From Pararhizobium antarcticum (GTDB taxonomy: Bacteria > Pseudomonadota > Alphaproteobacteria > Rhizobiales > Rhizobiaceae): a DNA stretch of 64,000 bases. The position numbers and the translations under genes are program-made. The stretch lies in the NCBI RefSeq assembly GCF_001885585.1, contig NZ_LSRP01000107.1, forward strand, positions 124,001 to 188,000, in the 5' to 3' direction. The notes beneath the pieces were generated by a model that was not told where the DNA came from, ran no database searches, and saw only the letters and a program-made list of their open reading frames with translations. Below, piece by piece: positions 34,796-44,497 of this stretch; the stretch's first letter is position 1; each line of letters begins with the position of its first letter.

Positions 34796-35344
34796 TCAGG
34801 GTGTCGGCTGCGCTGCTGTCGCATCCGTTGCCGGCTGCGTCGCACCGATGGCCGCGTCGATTTCTTTCGAGGCTTCCGCGTTGAGGTCGCGCGACACGCC
34901 CGACGCCCAGATGTCGGCAGCCTTGACCATTTCGCGCGAGGCAATCGGTCCGTCGTTCAAAAGCTTCTTGCCGGCCGGCGAATTGTAGAAGGTCGCAATG
35001 GCGTTCAGCTCTTCGACCGTGAACGTCTTTGCATAGATCGCTGCAGCTTCGTTTTCGAGGTCAGACCGGCGTGCGGCAAGCGCAATCGCCTTTTCGTCCA
35101 CCGTCTTGACGATCAACTCCTGATAGTTCGGCGACGACTGGATCATCGTGTTCTTCAGACGCTCGGCAAGGTTCGGCAGGATGTTGTCGAAGCCGTTGGT
35201 CGCGCCGATCGCAGCAATCGCTGCACGGGCTGCCTTGCTCTGTTCTTCGGTGACGTCCTGCGCCTGCAGGGTCGGAACCATCACGGTCGAAATGAGAATG
35301 GCGGTTGCTGCCAGCGTGCGGCCGAGACCTGCGAATGTGATCAT
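34796..35344 (-). CDS. DUF2059 family exported protein
   Basis: A 182-residue protein with a Sec signal peptide (hydrophobic core about 8-25, likely cleavage after LQAQ). The mature part fits DUF2059: a helical domain with TVEELNAIATFYNSPAGKKL near 108-127, the family marker. The final 25 residues are Ala/Thr/Pro-rich. Probably periplasmic; function unknown. It is 117 bp downstream of rpiA's... opposite-side neighbour is gor, from which the terminator separates it. Confidence 0.88.
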   Translation of the reverse strand: MITFAGLGRTLAATAILISTVMVPTLQAQDVTEEQSKAARAAIAAIGATNGFDNILPNLAERLKNTMIQSSPNYQELIVKTVDEKAIALAARRSDLENEAAAIYAKTFTVEELNAIATFYNSPAGKKLLNDGPIASREMVKAADIWASGVSRDLNAEASKEIDAAIGATQPATDATAAQPTP

Positions 35345-35461
35345 GTCAGTAAAGCTCCTGTCCGTTGAGCGCCCATTCGCAAAAAACCGATGGCGGCGCG
35401 AATGGGTGCATATTCATTGTCTTCGTGCGGCGCCCATGACCGGGACCGGGCATGCGCCATG

Positions 35462-36157
35462 CTATCGTGCCTCAAGCACCCTTGCCCCGGACGGGCCGGC
35501 AATAATGGCAAGCGATGCGATATTGATGAACAGCCCATGCTCCACGACCCCAGGCACGGCATTCAATTCGCGTGAGAGCGCATCTGCATCAGGAATGCGG
35601 CCAAAAGATGCGTCGAGAATCAAATGTCCGCCATCGGTCATGTACGGCCCGTCGCTCGCCTCGCGCACGACGATATCGCCGGAAAGGCCGAGCCGGGCAG
35701 CCAGTTTTTCGATTGCATGCCGCGTCGCGACCAGGCCGAAAGCATTGACTTCGATGGGCAGCTTGAAGGCGCCGAGAATATCGACGACCTTGGTTTCGTC
35801 GGCGATCACGATCATCCGTGCCGAGGCGCAGGCGACGATCTTCTCGCGCAGCAAGGCGCCACCGGCACCCTTGATCAGGCGCAATTGCGGATCGATCTCA
35901 TCGGCACCGTCGATCGTCAGGTCGAGTTCCGGAAGCTCGTCGAGCGACTTCAGGGGAACCCCCAGTTCAAGGCAAAGACGCGCGGTTCGCTCCGATGTCG
36001 GCACACCCTGGATGCGAAACCCGCCGGCGACCTTCTCGGCCAGCAGACGAACGAACTCATCCGCCGTCGATCCGGTGCCGATCCCAAGCCGCATGCCGTC
36101 CTCGACATGCGAAAGCGCTGCCTCGGCAGCCTTTATCTTCATTTCCCGGGCGTCCAT
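35462..36157 (-). CDS. rpiA: Ribose-5-phosphate isomerase A
   Basis: A 231-residue enzyme of the non-oxidative pentose phosphate pathway, interconverting ribose-5-phosphate and ribulose-5-phosphate. Signatures are [12 protein letters not shown] (phosphate loop, near 24-35), DGADEID (near 84-90) with the catalytic acid, and [11 protein letters not shown] (near 97-107). The ATG at 36157 is the family start; a longer frame to 36238 is not supported. It is divergent from gph and, 117 bp on, is followed by the DUF2059 gene. Confidence 0.95.
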   Translation of the reverse strand: MDAREMKIKAAEAALSHVEDGMRLGIGTGSTADEFVRLLAEKVAGGFRIQGVPTSERTARLCLELGVPLKSLDELPELDLTIDGADEIDPQLRLIKGAGGALLREKIVACASARMIVIADETKVVDILGAFKLPIEVNAFGLVATRHAIEKLAARLGLSGDIVVREASDGPYMTDGGHLILDASFGRIPDADALSRELNAVPGVVEHGLFINIASLAIIAGPSGARVLEAR

Positions 36158-36387
36158 CGCGCGATATGCTCCCTCAATGCGTCCCACGTTTGGAAAACCC
36201 GCCGCAATCCGGCCTTCCCCGTTTTTCCGTTGAGACACTTACACGCCCCTCGAAACAAACAAAAGCCAAAATAGAGCGCGAAATGCAATTGCGGCGGCAC
36301 GCTATCGCGCAAAGTCGCGATTGCTTTTCGCAAGCGCTTCCCCTACCGCAGGGCTCTTCCTTAATTCCATTGCCGACGAGGTTCCGC

Positions 36388-37065
36388 GTGCCTGCACCCC
36401 TGGTTATTTTTGATCTCGACGGAACACTCGTCGATACAGCACCCGATCTCGTGGCCAGCCTCAATCACGCCGTCATGCAGGCGGGACTTGCGCCCGTCAC
36501 CTACAACGACCTGACGCATCTCGTCGGCCACGGCGCGCGCGCGATGATCGAAAGGACCTTTGCCCTGCGCGACGTGGCCCTGAGTGCAAGTGACCTCGAC
36601 TGGCAGATGAAGGAATTCATCGATTTCTACCATGGCTCCATGCCCGGCGATTCCATTCCCTATCCCGGCGTCATCGATGCGATGGACCGACTGTCATCGG
36701 CCGGCCTGACGCTGGCAATCTGCACCAACAAGCTGGAAATGCTGGCAAAGAGCCTGATCGAAGGGCTGGGCCTCACGGATCGCTTCGTCACCATCACCGG
36801 TGGCGATACCTTTTCTGTGCGCAAACCGGACGCCGAGCATCTTTTGTCGACGATCCGTCTGGCCGGCGGCCTGCCGGAAAGCGCGGTGATGATCGGCGAC
36901 AGCCTGAACGACATCCTCGTCGCCCGAAACGCATCCGTCCGATCGATCGCCGTGCCCTTCGGTTATTCGGACGTGCCGATTGAGACGCTGGAACCAGACC
37001 ACATCATCCGCCATTTCGACGAACTGAACCCGGATCTGATCGAGCGGCTGTTGGCACGGCACTGA
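36388..37065 (+). CDS. gph: Phosphoglycolate phosphatase (HAD superfamily)
   Basis: A 225-residue HAD phosphatase, probably removing 2-phosphoglycolate formed in DNA repair or by Rubisco side reactions. Motif I FDLDGTLVDTAPDL (7-20), motif II Thr in ICTNK, and motif III/IV lysine and GDSLNDILVA are all present. The start is GTG at 36388, with GAGG upstream; it puts motif I at the usual place. The frame open further upstream overlaps the divergent rpiA gene and is not used. A bidirectional terminator follows. Confidence 0.92.
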   Translation: MPAPLVIFDLDGTLVDTAPDLVASLNHAVMQAGLAPVTYNDLTHLVGHGARAMIERTFALRDVALSASDLDWQMKEFIDFYHGSMPGDSIPYPGVIDAMDRLSSAGLTLAICTNKLEMLAKSLIEGLGLTDRFVTITGGDTFSVRKPDAEHLLSTIRLAGGLPESAVMIGDSLNDILVARNASVRSIAVPFGYSDVPIETLEPDHIIRHFDELNPDLIERLLARH

Positions 37066-37082
37066 CACCATAGTTCAGGCGT

Positions 37083-37111
37083 AAAAAAAGCGGCTCGAAG
37101 GCCGCTTTTTT
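37083..37111. terminator. Bidirectional Rho-independent terminator (gph / L,D-transpeptidase)
   Basis: An A-run, the stem AGCGGC (37089-37094), loop TCGAAG, GCCGCT and a T-run form a symmetric hairpin able to end transcription in both directions. It sits between the convergent gph and L,D-transpeptidase stops. Confidence 0.92.
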
Positions 37112-37133
37112 CATGTCTGTAGCATCGATCGGC

Positions 37134-39020
37134 TCAGCCCTCGGCACGCCGCGCCGTGCGTGTCGCATCGAGCGCACGGTTCATGTACATATCGCGATCA
37201 TAAACATCGTCGAAATATTCGATCACGCCGTCCTTGTTCGGCCAGGCCGTGAAATAAGCGATGTAGACCGGGATTTTCTCGGGAACGCTGACGCCCTTGT
37301 TCCGCCCGCCGGCGATCTGCCTTCCGACATCCTCGACAGAAATACCAAGCACCGCCGCGGCCATGCGGCGCGGGTCGACGAGGCGCACGCAGCCATGGCT
37401 GAGCGCACGCTGATCACGCTTGAAGAAACTCTTCGACGGCGTGTCGTGCATGTAGATGGCGTGGGAATTCGGAAACAGGATCTTCAACTCCCCCAGAGCA
37501 TTGTCGCTGCTGGGCGGCTGGCGCACGGCCACCGAGGCAGTAGAGCCGTACCAGTTGACCGACGAGGACGGAACCGCACGACCACCGACTTCAACCTGGT
37601 AGCCCAGGCGATCGAGATAGTTCGGATCGTTGCGCAGCTTCGGCAGCATCTCGTTGATGATGATCGACTGCGGCACGCCCCAATAGGGATTGAACTCGAC
37701 CGTCTGGATCTCGTCCTGGAAGAAATAGGTCTGGTTGGCCTTCGAGCCGACCACCACACGCATGGAGAACTCCTCGGCGCCGCCCTGATGGTAGGACGCC
37801 ATGAAGGACGGCTGGTTGATGAACACATAGCGGCTGCCGAGTTCACCGGGCAACCAGCGCGCCTGTTCCATGGCGATCTGGACCTTGTTGATCTTGTCCG
37901 CCGTCGTGTCGCCACCGGTCAGGATGCGGATCGACGCCTTGCCGACGATGCCGTCCGGCTTCAGGCCGTGCTCCGTCTGGAACGCTTCGACCAGGGTCAC
38001 CAGTTCCGGTGTGTAATCGGGCGTGTTCTGATAGGCCTGCAGCACGGCTGCATGCTCGGCCTTCAGGGCATCGGACCCCTTCAGGCGGATCGCGGCGACG
38101 ACATTGGCGAGTTCGGGATTGCTGATGCCGGGCTTCAGCAATGTGCCGGGGGCGATCACGATGCGCGGGCTCTCGGCCGTTTCCGCCTGAAGTGTCTGCA
38201 GTTCGCGCTGCAGGGCGGCAAAATGCGTGCCCGCCGGCTTCAGCCCGTCAAGCAAGGCTGCGACATCGCTGCTCTTCGCCATCCGTTCCAGCGTGTCCTT
38301 GAGATCGACGGTCTTGCGCTTGAAATCGTGATAGCCGGAAATCTTGTTCGGATCGATGCGTCCGCGCACGGTATCCGCAACATAGGTCAGCGTCGCAGCC
38401 GACAGGCTGATCTCGAACTGGACCAGCTCCTTTTCGCGGGCGATCATGTCGCCACGATCAAAACTGTCGGAGGGGACGGACACGGCATAGTCCTGCGGGT
38501 CGAGACCGACCTTGCCGGCATCGCCCAGCACCTTCAGCGCCGCACGCGCGCCAGCGGTCAGGCCATGGCCATCGATCCAGACGAAGGACTGATGTGCACC
38601 ATAATAGTCTTCAACTGCCTTGGCGACATCGCCCGGCGCAACGGCATTGGCGGCGGGCAGAAACTGCCGGCCGTCCGAGAGCGGCGCGCGCAGCATCGGC
38701 GGCAGATCCGCGCTGCCGATCGACCCGGTGACAACGGGGTCCAGCAGCTTGGCGGTGGCAATCTTGCGCAGCGTTTCTGCCTTGTAGGTATAATAACGTG
38801 GCCCGGTGACGCGCGGCAACGGCGCCGAAGCCTGCTGCTTCTTGACCTCCGGCGCAACCATGTCGACGCCCGGCAGCGACTGCATGTCGTCCTGAACCAC
38901 CCGCTTCTTGCCACGGATCATGTCCATCAGCGTCAAGGCTTCGACAGGCTTCACCTGCAGCGACGTCAGCGCACAGCTGGCGAGCAACGTCACGATCGCG
39001 GCGGTCTTCATAATTTTCAT
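37134..39020 (-). CDS. YcbB/LdtD-type L,D-transpeptidase
   Basis: A 628-residue periplasmic murein enzyme that makes 3-3 (mDAP-mDAP) cross-links. A signal peptide covers about 1-25; a peptidoglycan-binding domain is at about 330-400 (LVEAFQTEHGLKPDGIVG); the YkuD catalytic domain is about 425-590 with HDTPSKSFF and the active-site SHGCVRL (Cys near 544). This large architecture is the LdtD/YcbB group. The start at 39020 has GGGGA 12 bases upstream; ATG 39011 is an alternative. Rhizobia grow at one pole and rely heavily on 3-3 cross-links, so several such genes are normal. Confidence 0.92.
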   Translation of the reverse strand: MKIMKTAAIVTLLASCALTSLQVKPVEALTLMDMIRGKKRVVQDDMQSLPGVDMVAPEVKKQQASAPLPRVTGPRYYTYKAETLRKIATAKLLDPVVTGSIGSADLPPMLRAPLSDGRQFLPAANAVAPGDVAKAVEDYYGAHQSFVWIDGHGLTAGARAALKVLGDAGKVGLDPQDYAVSVPSDSFDRGDMIAREKELVQFEISLSAATLTYVADTVRGRIDPNKISGYHDFKRKTVDLKDTLERMAKSSDVAALLDGLKPAGTHFAALQRELQTLQAETAESPRIVIAPGTLLKPGISNPELANVVAAIRLKGSDALKAEHAAVLQAYQNTPDYTPELVTLVEAFQTEHGLKPDGIVGKASIRILTGGDTTADKINKVQIAMEQARWLPGELGSRYVFINQPSFMASYHQGGAEEFSMRVVVGSKANQTYFFQDEIQTVEFNPYWGVPQSIIINEMLPKLRNDPNYLDRLGYQVEVGGRAVPSSSVNWYGSTASVAVRQPPSSDNALGELKILFPNSHAIYMHDTPSKSFFKRDQRALSHGCVRLVDPRRMAAAVLGISVEDVGRQIAGGRNKGVSVPEKIPVYIAYFTAWPNKDGVIEYFDDVYDRDMYMNRALDATRTARRAEG

Positions 39021-39569
39021 CGGTATCTGTGTCCCCGTATAAGCGTTGCCGTCGTCTGCGGCTTGCGCTCGACGCGTGCGATGCGCCGTGCCATTGAACT
39101 TATAGAAAAGGATGGTGAATGAAAAGAAAACACACCCTCCCCTGTGCAGCAGGAAGGCGTCACAAAAGCGTGACGAGATCCGCACATGTGGAACGGGCCA
39201 GCCCTTCCAAAAATTTGAATTTGCACATGAATTTTTCGCAAAATGACGCATCTTGGCAACCTGCGCCGACGCGCCGGTTTCTGCATGCCGGGAATCAGCC
39301 GGGCCCTGTGTCTGAAAAGGCACAGGCCGGCAAACGTCCGCCGGTGCTGTTTTCCGGTCCTGTTCCCGACCGCGCGACGCCGTTCTGCACGAAGGGCCGG
39401 AAATCTGTCCGACTTAAACGATTGTAGCCGCTGCGCCGTGGCAGAGCCCCTTTACAAACGCATCCCAACTGGGCCACAGAAAAACCCATCACGGCGGGAA
39501 AACGCGGTATTGGCAGCGTTTCCGCCTTCCGGTCTTGAGACGAAACAGCAGGACGAAAGCAGGAAGACG
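39021..39569. other. Divergent intergenic region, L,D-transpeptidase / fumC
   Basis: A 549-bp stretch without a credible gene; the open frames in it lack ribosome sites. It must contain both divergent promoters. A weak 6-bp dyad (CGTCAC/GTGACG, 39158-39175) and an AT-rich run near 39210-39245 are the only notable structures. A small unrecognised RNA cannot be excluded. Confidence 0.45.
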
Positions 39570-40961
39570 ATGACATCCACGCGCACGGAAACAGACACGT
39601 TCGGCCCGATCGAAGTCGCTAGCGATCGATACTGGGGCGCCCAGGCGCAACGCTCGCTCGCCAACTTCAAGATCGGCTGGGAAAAGCAGCCGCTCGCCAT
39701 CGTGCGTGCGCTCGGCATCGTCAAGCAGGCGGCCGCCCGCACCAATATGGCGCTGCAGGGGCTTGATCCGACGATCGGCAATGCCATTATTGCGGCAGCG
39801 CAGGAAGTCATCGACGGCAAGCTGGATGAACATTTTCCGCTTGTCGTCTGGCAGACGGGTTCCGGCACCCAGTCGAACATGAATGCCAATGAAGTGATCT
39901 CCAACCGCGCCATCGAAATGCTGGGCGGCGTCATGGGCTCGAAAAAGCCGGTGCACCCGAATGATCACGTCAATATGAGCCAGTCATCGAACGACACCTA
40001 TCCGACTGCCATGCACATCGCCTGCGCCGAACGGGTGGTACACGACCTTCTGCCGGCACTCAGGCACCTGCTCAAGGCACTGGAAGACAAGGTCAAGGCC
40101 TTCGATCACATCATCAAGATCGGTCGCACCCACACCCAGGATGCCACGCCCCTGACGCTCGGCCAGGAATTTTCCGGCTATGCGGCCCAGGTCGCCTCCT
40201 CGATCAAGCGCATCGAGATGACGCTTCCCGGCATTTGCGAACTCGCCCAGGGTGGAACCGCCGTCGGAACCGGCCTCAACGCGCCGATCGGCTTTGCCGA
40301 GAAGGTTGCCGATGAAATCGCCAAGATCACCGGCATCGCCTTCGTCACTGCGCCGAACAAGTTCGAGGCGCTGGCCGCGCATGATTCCATGGTCTTCAGC
40401 CATGGTGCGATCAATGCCGCGGCCGCCGCTCTGTTCAAGATCGCCAACGACATCCGCCTGCTTGGCTCCGGCCCGCGCTCCGGCCTTGGCGAATTGTCGC
40501 TTCCGGAAAACGAGCCCGGCTCGTCGATCATGCCCGGCAAGGTCAACCCGACCCAGTGCGAGGCCCTCACCCAGGTCTGCGTGCAGGTGTTCGGCAACAA
40601 TGCCGCGCTGACCTTTGCCGGCAGCCAGGGGCATTTCGAGCTGAACGTCTACAATCCCCTGATGGCCTACAATTTCCTGCAGTCTGTGCAGCTTCTGGCC
40701 GATGCGGCCGTCTCCTTCACCGACAATTGCGTCGTCGGCATCGAGGCCCGCGAAGACAACATCAAGGCCGCACTCGACCGGTCCCTGATGCTGGTGACGG
40801 CGCTGGCCCCGAAAATCGGCTATGACAATGCCGCCAAGATCGCAAAGACCGCCCACAAGAACGGCACGACCCTTCGGGAAGAAGCCGTTGGTGGGGGCTA
40901 TGTCACCAATGAGGAATTCGACGCTGTCGTGCGCCCGGAAACGATGATCAGCCCCTCCTGA
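39570..40961 (+). CDS. fumC: Class II fumarate hydratase
   Basis: A 463-residue iron-independent fumarase of the citric acid cycle, interconverting fumarate and L-malate. Family motifs: [33 protein letters not shown], the substrate histidine in [16 protein letters not shown], and the signature [15 protein letters not shown]. The length is standard. The start at 39570 has AGGAAGACG upstream; an open frame from 39243 is not used. A strong terminator follows. Confidence 0.96.
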   Translation: MTSTRTETDTFGPIEVASDRYWGAQAQRSLANFKIGWEKQPLAIVRALGIVKQAAARTNMALQGLDPTIGNAIIAAAQEVIDGKLDEHFPLVVWQTGSGTQSNMNANEVISNRAIEMLGGVMGSKKPVHPNDHVNMSQSSNDTYPTAMHIACAERVVHDLLPALRHLLKALEDKVKAFDHIIKIGRTHTQDATPLTLGQEFSGYAAQVASSIKRIEMTLPGICELAQGGTAVGTGLNAPIGFAEKVADEIAKITGIAFVTAPNKFEALAAHDSMVFSHGAINAAAAALFKIANDIRLLGSGPRSGLGELSLPENEPGSSIMPGKVNPTQCEALTQVCVQVFGNNAALTFAGSQGHFELNVYNPLMAYNFLQSVQLLADAAVSFTDNCVVGIEAREDNIKAALDRSLMLVTALAPKIGYDNAAKIAKTAHKNGTTLREEAVGGGYVTNEEFDAVVRPETMISPS

Positions 40962-40991
40962 CACGATCAACCCCTGCGCGAACGACACTTC

Positions 40992-41038
40992 AAGCCATGC
41001 CCGCCGCTTTTTCCGAAGCGTTGGGCATGGCTTTTTTA
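40992..41038 (+). terminator. Rho-independent terminator after fumC
   Basis: AAGCCATGCCC (40992-41002) and GGGCATGGCTT (41023-41033) make an 11-bp stem with a 20-nt loop, followed by six T residues. It begins 30 bp after the fumC stop. Confidence 0.9.
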
Positions 41039-41072
41039 TTGCCATTTCTTAACAGGTATAAGTGATAGTGCA

Positions 41073-41117
41073 TGTTCTTATGAACACTCTTAACGATGCG
41101 AATGACCAAACGTTAAG
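41073..41117. promoter_or_regulatory. Two dyads upstream of the diguanylate cyclase gene
   Basis: TGTTC-TTAT-GAACA (41073-41086) and CTTAACG/CGTTAAG (41089-41095 and 41111-41117) lie in the 111-bp gap before the GGDEF gene. They may be operator sites. No regulator gene is adjacent. Confidence 0.35.
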
Positions 41118-41149
41118 GCTTCTAAAATCTTTTACCCCTAGAAGTAGCG

Positions 41150-42253
41150 ATGACAGAAAACACACATGAACAGGAGCTTGGCATGCAAACGGCGGCCTCG
41201 CACAAAATTCAGATACCGGACATCTCCGCCCATGTGACGCATGCGATGCGGATCATGGGCATATCGCCCATTCCGCGGAACTACGAACTCTACTACGAAG
41301 CCTATATCGGCTCCAATCCGAAGCTATCGAAGGAACTGGCGGCGCTTGGCAGCAAGGCGACGCAGGAAGAACTCGACGCGATCGGCGCACAGTATTTCAG
41401 CAATTTCCATCACCCGGCCGGCGTCGACCGCGCGCACACGCATCTGGCCTCCGAACTGCTGTCGCTGCTCACCCTCCTCAAGGAGGAGCAGACAGCGCTC
41501 GAAAGCTACAACCGCGTGCTGGACGAGGCCTATTCCAACATTACCAGCAAGAGCAGCGCCAGCGCCGAGATCCTGCGTCACGCGGTGACGATCCTGACAA
41601 ATGCAACCGCAGACACCATGTCGCGGGGCAAGGAGCGCGTCGAAAACGTCGAGTTGAAAACCTTCGAGATGGAGATCATCCGCCAGGAACTCGAAGAATA
41701 CAAGCGTATTGCCAACACCGATTCGTTGACCCGCCTTGCCAATCGGCGCGCCTTTGATGAAAAGCTCGCGGCCATCTACAATTCCGAGAATACAAAAGCC
41801 TATACCGGTCTTCTCGTTGTCGATATCGACCATTTCAAGAAGGTCAACGACAATTACGGCCATCCGGTCGGCGACAAGATCCTGGCGACGGTCGGGACCG
41901 TCATCCGCGCCAATCTGCGCCGCGATGTCTTCGTCGCCCGCACCGGCGGCGAGGAGTTTGCGGTCATCCTGACCGACAGCACCGTCGAAGAATGCCTGCA
42001 GGTCGGCGAACGCATCCGCACGGCTCTGGCCAACACCCCGTTCAAGAACTCCAAGACCGGCGTCAATTACGGACCGATCACGCTGTCTGTCGGCATCTGC
42101 CCGGCGCAGAGTGCCGAAGATCCCGTCGATCTCTACAACAAGGCCGATATCGCGCTCTATTGTGCCAAAAATGCCGGTCGAAACCGGACCATCCTGTTCG
42201 AGGACGGCATGAAGAAGGACACCGGCAAGAGCTGGCTGATCTATCGCAAATAG
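41150..42253 (+). CDS. GGDEF-domain diguanylate cyclase
   Basis: A 367-residue cytoplasmic enzyme that makes the second messenger cyclic di-GMP from two GTP. The N-terminal 185 residues are a helical region with no recognised sensor fold (MGISPIPRNYELYYEAY is a stretch shared by rhizobial relatives) ending in a coiled coil. The catalytic domain follows, with DSLTRLANRR, VDIDHFKKVNDNYGH and active-site GGEEF. The RxxD inhibitory site just before it is not intact, so product inhibition may be weak. ATG 41183 has a better ribosome site (CAGGAGCTTGGC) than 41150 and may be the true start. Confidence 0.92.
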   Translation: MTENTHEQELGMQTAASHKIQIPDISAHVTHAMRIMGISPIPRNYELYYEAYIGSNPKLSKELAALGSKATQEELDAIGAQYFSNFHHPAGVDRAHTHLASELLSLLTLLKEEQTALESYNRVLDEAYSNITSKSSASAEILRHAVTILTNATADTMSRGKERVENVELKTFEMEIIRQELEEYKRIANTDSLTRLANRRAFDEKLAAIYNSENTKAYTGLLVVDIDHFKKVNDNYGHPVGDKILATVGTVIRANLRRDVFVARTGGEEFAVILTDSTVEECLQVGERIRTALANTPFKNSKTGVNYGPITLSVGICPAQSAEDPVDLYNKADIALYCAKNAGRNRTILFEDGMKKDTGKSWLIYRK

Positions 42254-42278
42254 GCTGACGCCTATCCGCCACCGCTCC

Positions 42279-42305
42279 CGGCGCCCTTGTGGCGCCGTTC
42301 GTGTT
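42279..42305 (+). terminator. Probable terminator after the diguanylate cyclase gene
   Basis: CGGCGCC-CTTGT-GGCGCCG (42279-42297) is a 7-bp GC stem with a 5-nt loop, followed by a T-rich tail. A further dyad GTTTCCA/TGGAAAC (42303-42327) lies next to it. Confidence 0.65.
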
Positions 42306-42423
42306 TCCACGTGGTTCCCTTGGAAACAGCGGACCTCCCCCGTGCCGTCCTATGAAGGCGTCACAACAGGGAGCGACCCGCATTTCCGCGGCCGATCTCC
42401 CAGCAAAAACGGGAGACAACATC

Positions 42424-43074
42424 ATGAAACGCCGGACCCTTGCCATTATCGCAACAGCGCTTCTTATCGCAGCCCCAGCAGCCCAGGCCGCAGGAACGGA
42501 CCGTTCCGTGGAACTGGCATCGCTGCAGACCGGCACGCTCAAGACCGGCTGGCTTCAGGTTCTCTCGGAAGGCAAGCCCGCCACGGAGAAGGTCCGCGCC
42601 CGCAAGGACATCAACGCCTCGCCGATCCAGCGCGAACTGATTGCCTTTAACGAAACGGCAGCCCCCGGCACCATCATCATCGACAACTCCGACCGCCGTC
42701 TCTACCATGTTCTCGGCAACGGCATCGCCATGCGGTACGGCGTCAGCGTCGGGCGCGACGGTTTCATCTGGACCGGCGCGAACACCGTCAGCCGCAAGGC
42801 GGAATGGCCGACCTGGACGCCACCGGAAGACATGCGTGCCCGCGAGGCCAAAAAAGGCAACATCCTGCCGGCCAGCATGAAGGGCGGCATAAAGAATCCG
42901 CTCGGCGCCCGCGCCCTGTATCTCGGCTCGACGATCTACCGCATCCACGGCACCAACCAGCCGTCGTCCATCGGCAAGGCGATGTCATCAGGCTGCATTC
43001 GCATGGCCAATGAGGATGTCGAGCATCTCTATGCCAATGTCACCATCGGCACCAAGGTCGTTGTTCGCGATTGA
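42424..43074 (+). CDS. Small L,D-transpeptidase (YkuD domain)
   Basis: A 216-residue exported protein. Its signal peptide is residues 1-22 (cleavage after AQA). The YkuD domain covers about 75-215, with the substrate histidine in YRIHGTNQ and the catalytic cysteine in SSGCIRM. Such short enzymes form 3-3 cross-links or attach proteins to peptidoglycan. The ATG at 42424 follows GGGAGAC. It stands alone and differs from the large YcbB-like gene about 5 kb upstream. Confidence 0.94.
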   Translation: MKRRTLAIIATALLIAAPAAQAAGTDRSVELASLQTGTLKTGWLQVLSEGKPATEKVRARKDINASPIQRELIAFNETAAPGTIIIDNSDRRLYHVLGNGIAMRYGVSVGRDGFIWTGANTVSRKAEWPTWTPPEDMRAREAKKGNILPASMKGGIKNPLGARALYLGSTIYRIHGTNQPSSIGKAMSSGCIRMANEDVEHLYANVTIGTKVVVRD

Positions 43075-43123
43075 GCTTTCCCTGGGGAAGCGCAGGTGAG
43101 CGAAAAGCCCCGCTGACGGTGAG

Positions 43124-43696
43124 TCAGCTTGCGTAGCGGGACGCCATCAGCCGCAGGCATTCCGCAAAGGCCTGCATATCCGTATAGAGCGCGTCTTCAC
43201 TGGCATTGCCGACAACGAAGATGCCGCCGCGGCTTTCAATGCCGCCGTCGAGCATCAGATTGTCGACCATGTCGAAATCCTCGATCGACAGGCCGTCCGG
43301 CCCGCGGATACGGCCATCCGGCGACCGCGTCAGGGCGCCGCCATAAAAGTCCGCACACCGCTTGAAATGGTCGGTCTCAACATTGGTGTAACCGTAGACA
43401 ACCTTGCCGAGCGCGCACATGAAGCCGAGTTCGAAGCTCGTTCCGACATCGGCGGCCACGCCGCGAAACGGCGTCAGATTGGCAATGACCGCATCGGCAT
43501 CCCGCATCATGCCCTCGTTGATCGCGCTGATGGCGAGACCAAGCCCCTTTTTCGTGTCGCTGGGGGGAACTTCTAGATCCCCCGGGCACAAGGGGATGAA
43601 ACCCGCAGCGCGCACCATATCGGCCTTCTGTCCGAGGATGTCGCGGGCATTGGAGAGAAAAACGTCCGGGCCGGCGAGGTAGATTTTCTTTTGCAT
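43124..43696 (-). CDS. Nucleoside 2-deoxyribosyltransferase family protein
   Basis: A 190-residue protein of the nucleoside 2-deoxyribosyltransferase family (PF05014). Visible are the N-terminal KIYLAGPDVF, the catalytic-type acid segment near MMRDADAVIANLTPFRG, and DVGTSFELGFMCALGK, which binds the sugar. Enzymes of this family swap bases between deoxynucleosides or hydrolyse the bond in nucleotide salvage; which applies here is unknown. It converges on the L,D-transpeptidase gene. Confidence 0.88.
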   Translation of the reverse strand: MQKKIYLAGPDVFLSNARDILGQKADMVRAAGFIPLCPGDLEVPPSDTKKGLGLAISAINEGMMRDADAVIANLTPFRGVAADVGTSFELGFMCALGKVVYGYTNVETDHFKRCADFYGGALTRSPDGRIRGPDGLSIEDFDMVDNLMLDGGIESRGGIFVVGNASEDALYTDMQAFAECLRLMASRYAS

Positions 43697-43815
43697 GCAA
43701 TGTCTGCCTTGAAACCTGTGTGACAGCCGAGCTTACAGCAGGGATTGCCCAGAGGAAGCCCGCTGTCGTCGCCATCCCCAGACAATGGCAGACGGTATCC
43801 GCGCGTTGCAGCAGG

Positions 43816-44424
43816 TCACCACATGGTCTTTTCCGCGCGTTCGGGCCATTCGCGATCGTAGGTCTCGCGGTCGAAATCGTCCTTGGCCGCCTTCAGCAGC
43901 ATGCCCGGCGTCGGCAGGTGTGCGGGATCGACACGGAGCGCCGGATCCCAGAGCCTTGAGCGCATCAGCGCTCGCGCGCACTGGAAATAGACCTCGCCGA
44001 TCGTGACGACGATGACGCTGCGCGGGTGTTTGCCATCAACGTTGAAGGTGCCGGTCAGGGCCGGATCGACACTGACCACGGCCGTGCCGTTGATCCGCAT
44101 CGTCGTGTTCGATCCGGGCACGAGGAACATCAGGGCCACGCGTGGGTCGCGCACGATATTGGCAAGCGAATCGACCCGGTTGTTGCCGCGCCAGTCGGGT
44201 ATTAGCACGGTCCGTTCATCGGCAATCCGCACCACGCAGGCCGCATCGCCACGCGGCGAGCAATCCAGCCCCTCCGGGCCCACAGTCGCCAGCGCGGCAA
44301 AGCGCGACGCCTCGATCATCAGCCGGTAGTCCGGCGTCAGGACCGTCGTGACCTTGACGATGGAGGCTTCCCCGGCATCGCCATAGAGCGCCTTGAGGTC
44401 GTCGAGCGTGCGGATGATTGTCAT
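43816..44424 (-). CDS. Pyridoxamine 5'-phosphate oxidase-like FMN-binding protein
   Basis: A 202-residue split-barrel flavoprotein of the pyridoxamine-phosphate-oxidase-like superfamily (MSMEG_1061/DR2398 branch). Motifs: FAALATVGPEGLDCSPRGD, the FMN phosphate site IPDWRGNNRVDSLANI, and the C-terminal YFQCARALMRSRLW. True PdxH is longer and differs, so vitamin B6 synthesis should not be assumed; it may act on an unknown flavin-dependent substrate. ATG 44424 has CTGGAG upstream. It lies 73 bp after the alpha/beta hydrolase gene on the same strand. Confidence 0.85.
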   Translation of the reverse strand: MTIIRTLDDLKALYGDAGEASIVKVTTVLTPDYRLMIEASRFAALATVGPEGLDCSPRGDAACVVRIADERTVLIPDWRGNNRVDSLANIVRDPRVALMFLVPGSNTTMRINGTAVVSVDPALTGTFNVDGKHPRSVIVVTIGEVYFQCARALMRSRLWDPALRVDPAHLPTPGMLLKAAKDDFDRETYDREWPERAEKTMW

Positions 44425-44497
44425 GCTTTTCTCCAGAATCCTTGCCAATCCGTCCGGCAAGACCATGAAGCTCTGATGACAATGGCAAGGGAAATCG

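Noticed and set aside
37113-39122. A 669-codon plus-strand frame opposite the L,D-transpeptidase
   Set aside because: Shadow of the YkuD gene; overlaps the gph terminator and lacks motifs.
39119-39427. A 102-codon plus-strand frame in the gap before fumC
   Set aside because: No ribosome site, unusual basic composition and overlap with probable promoters.
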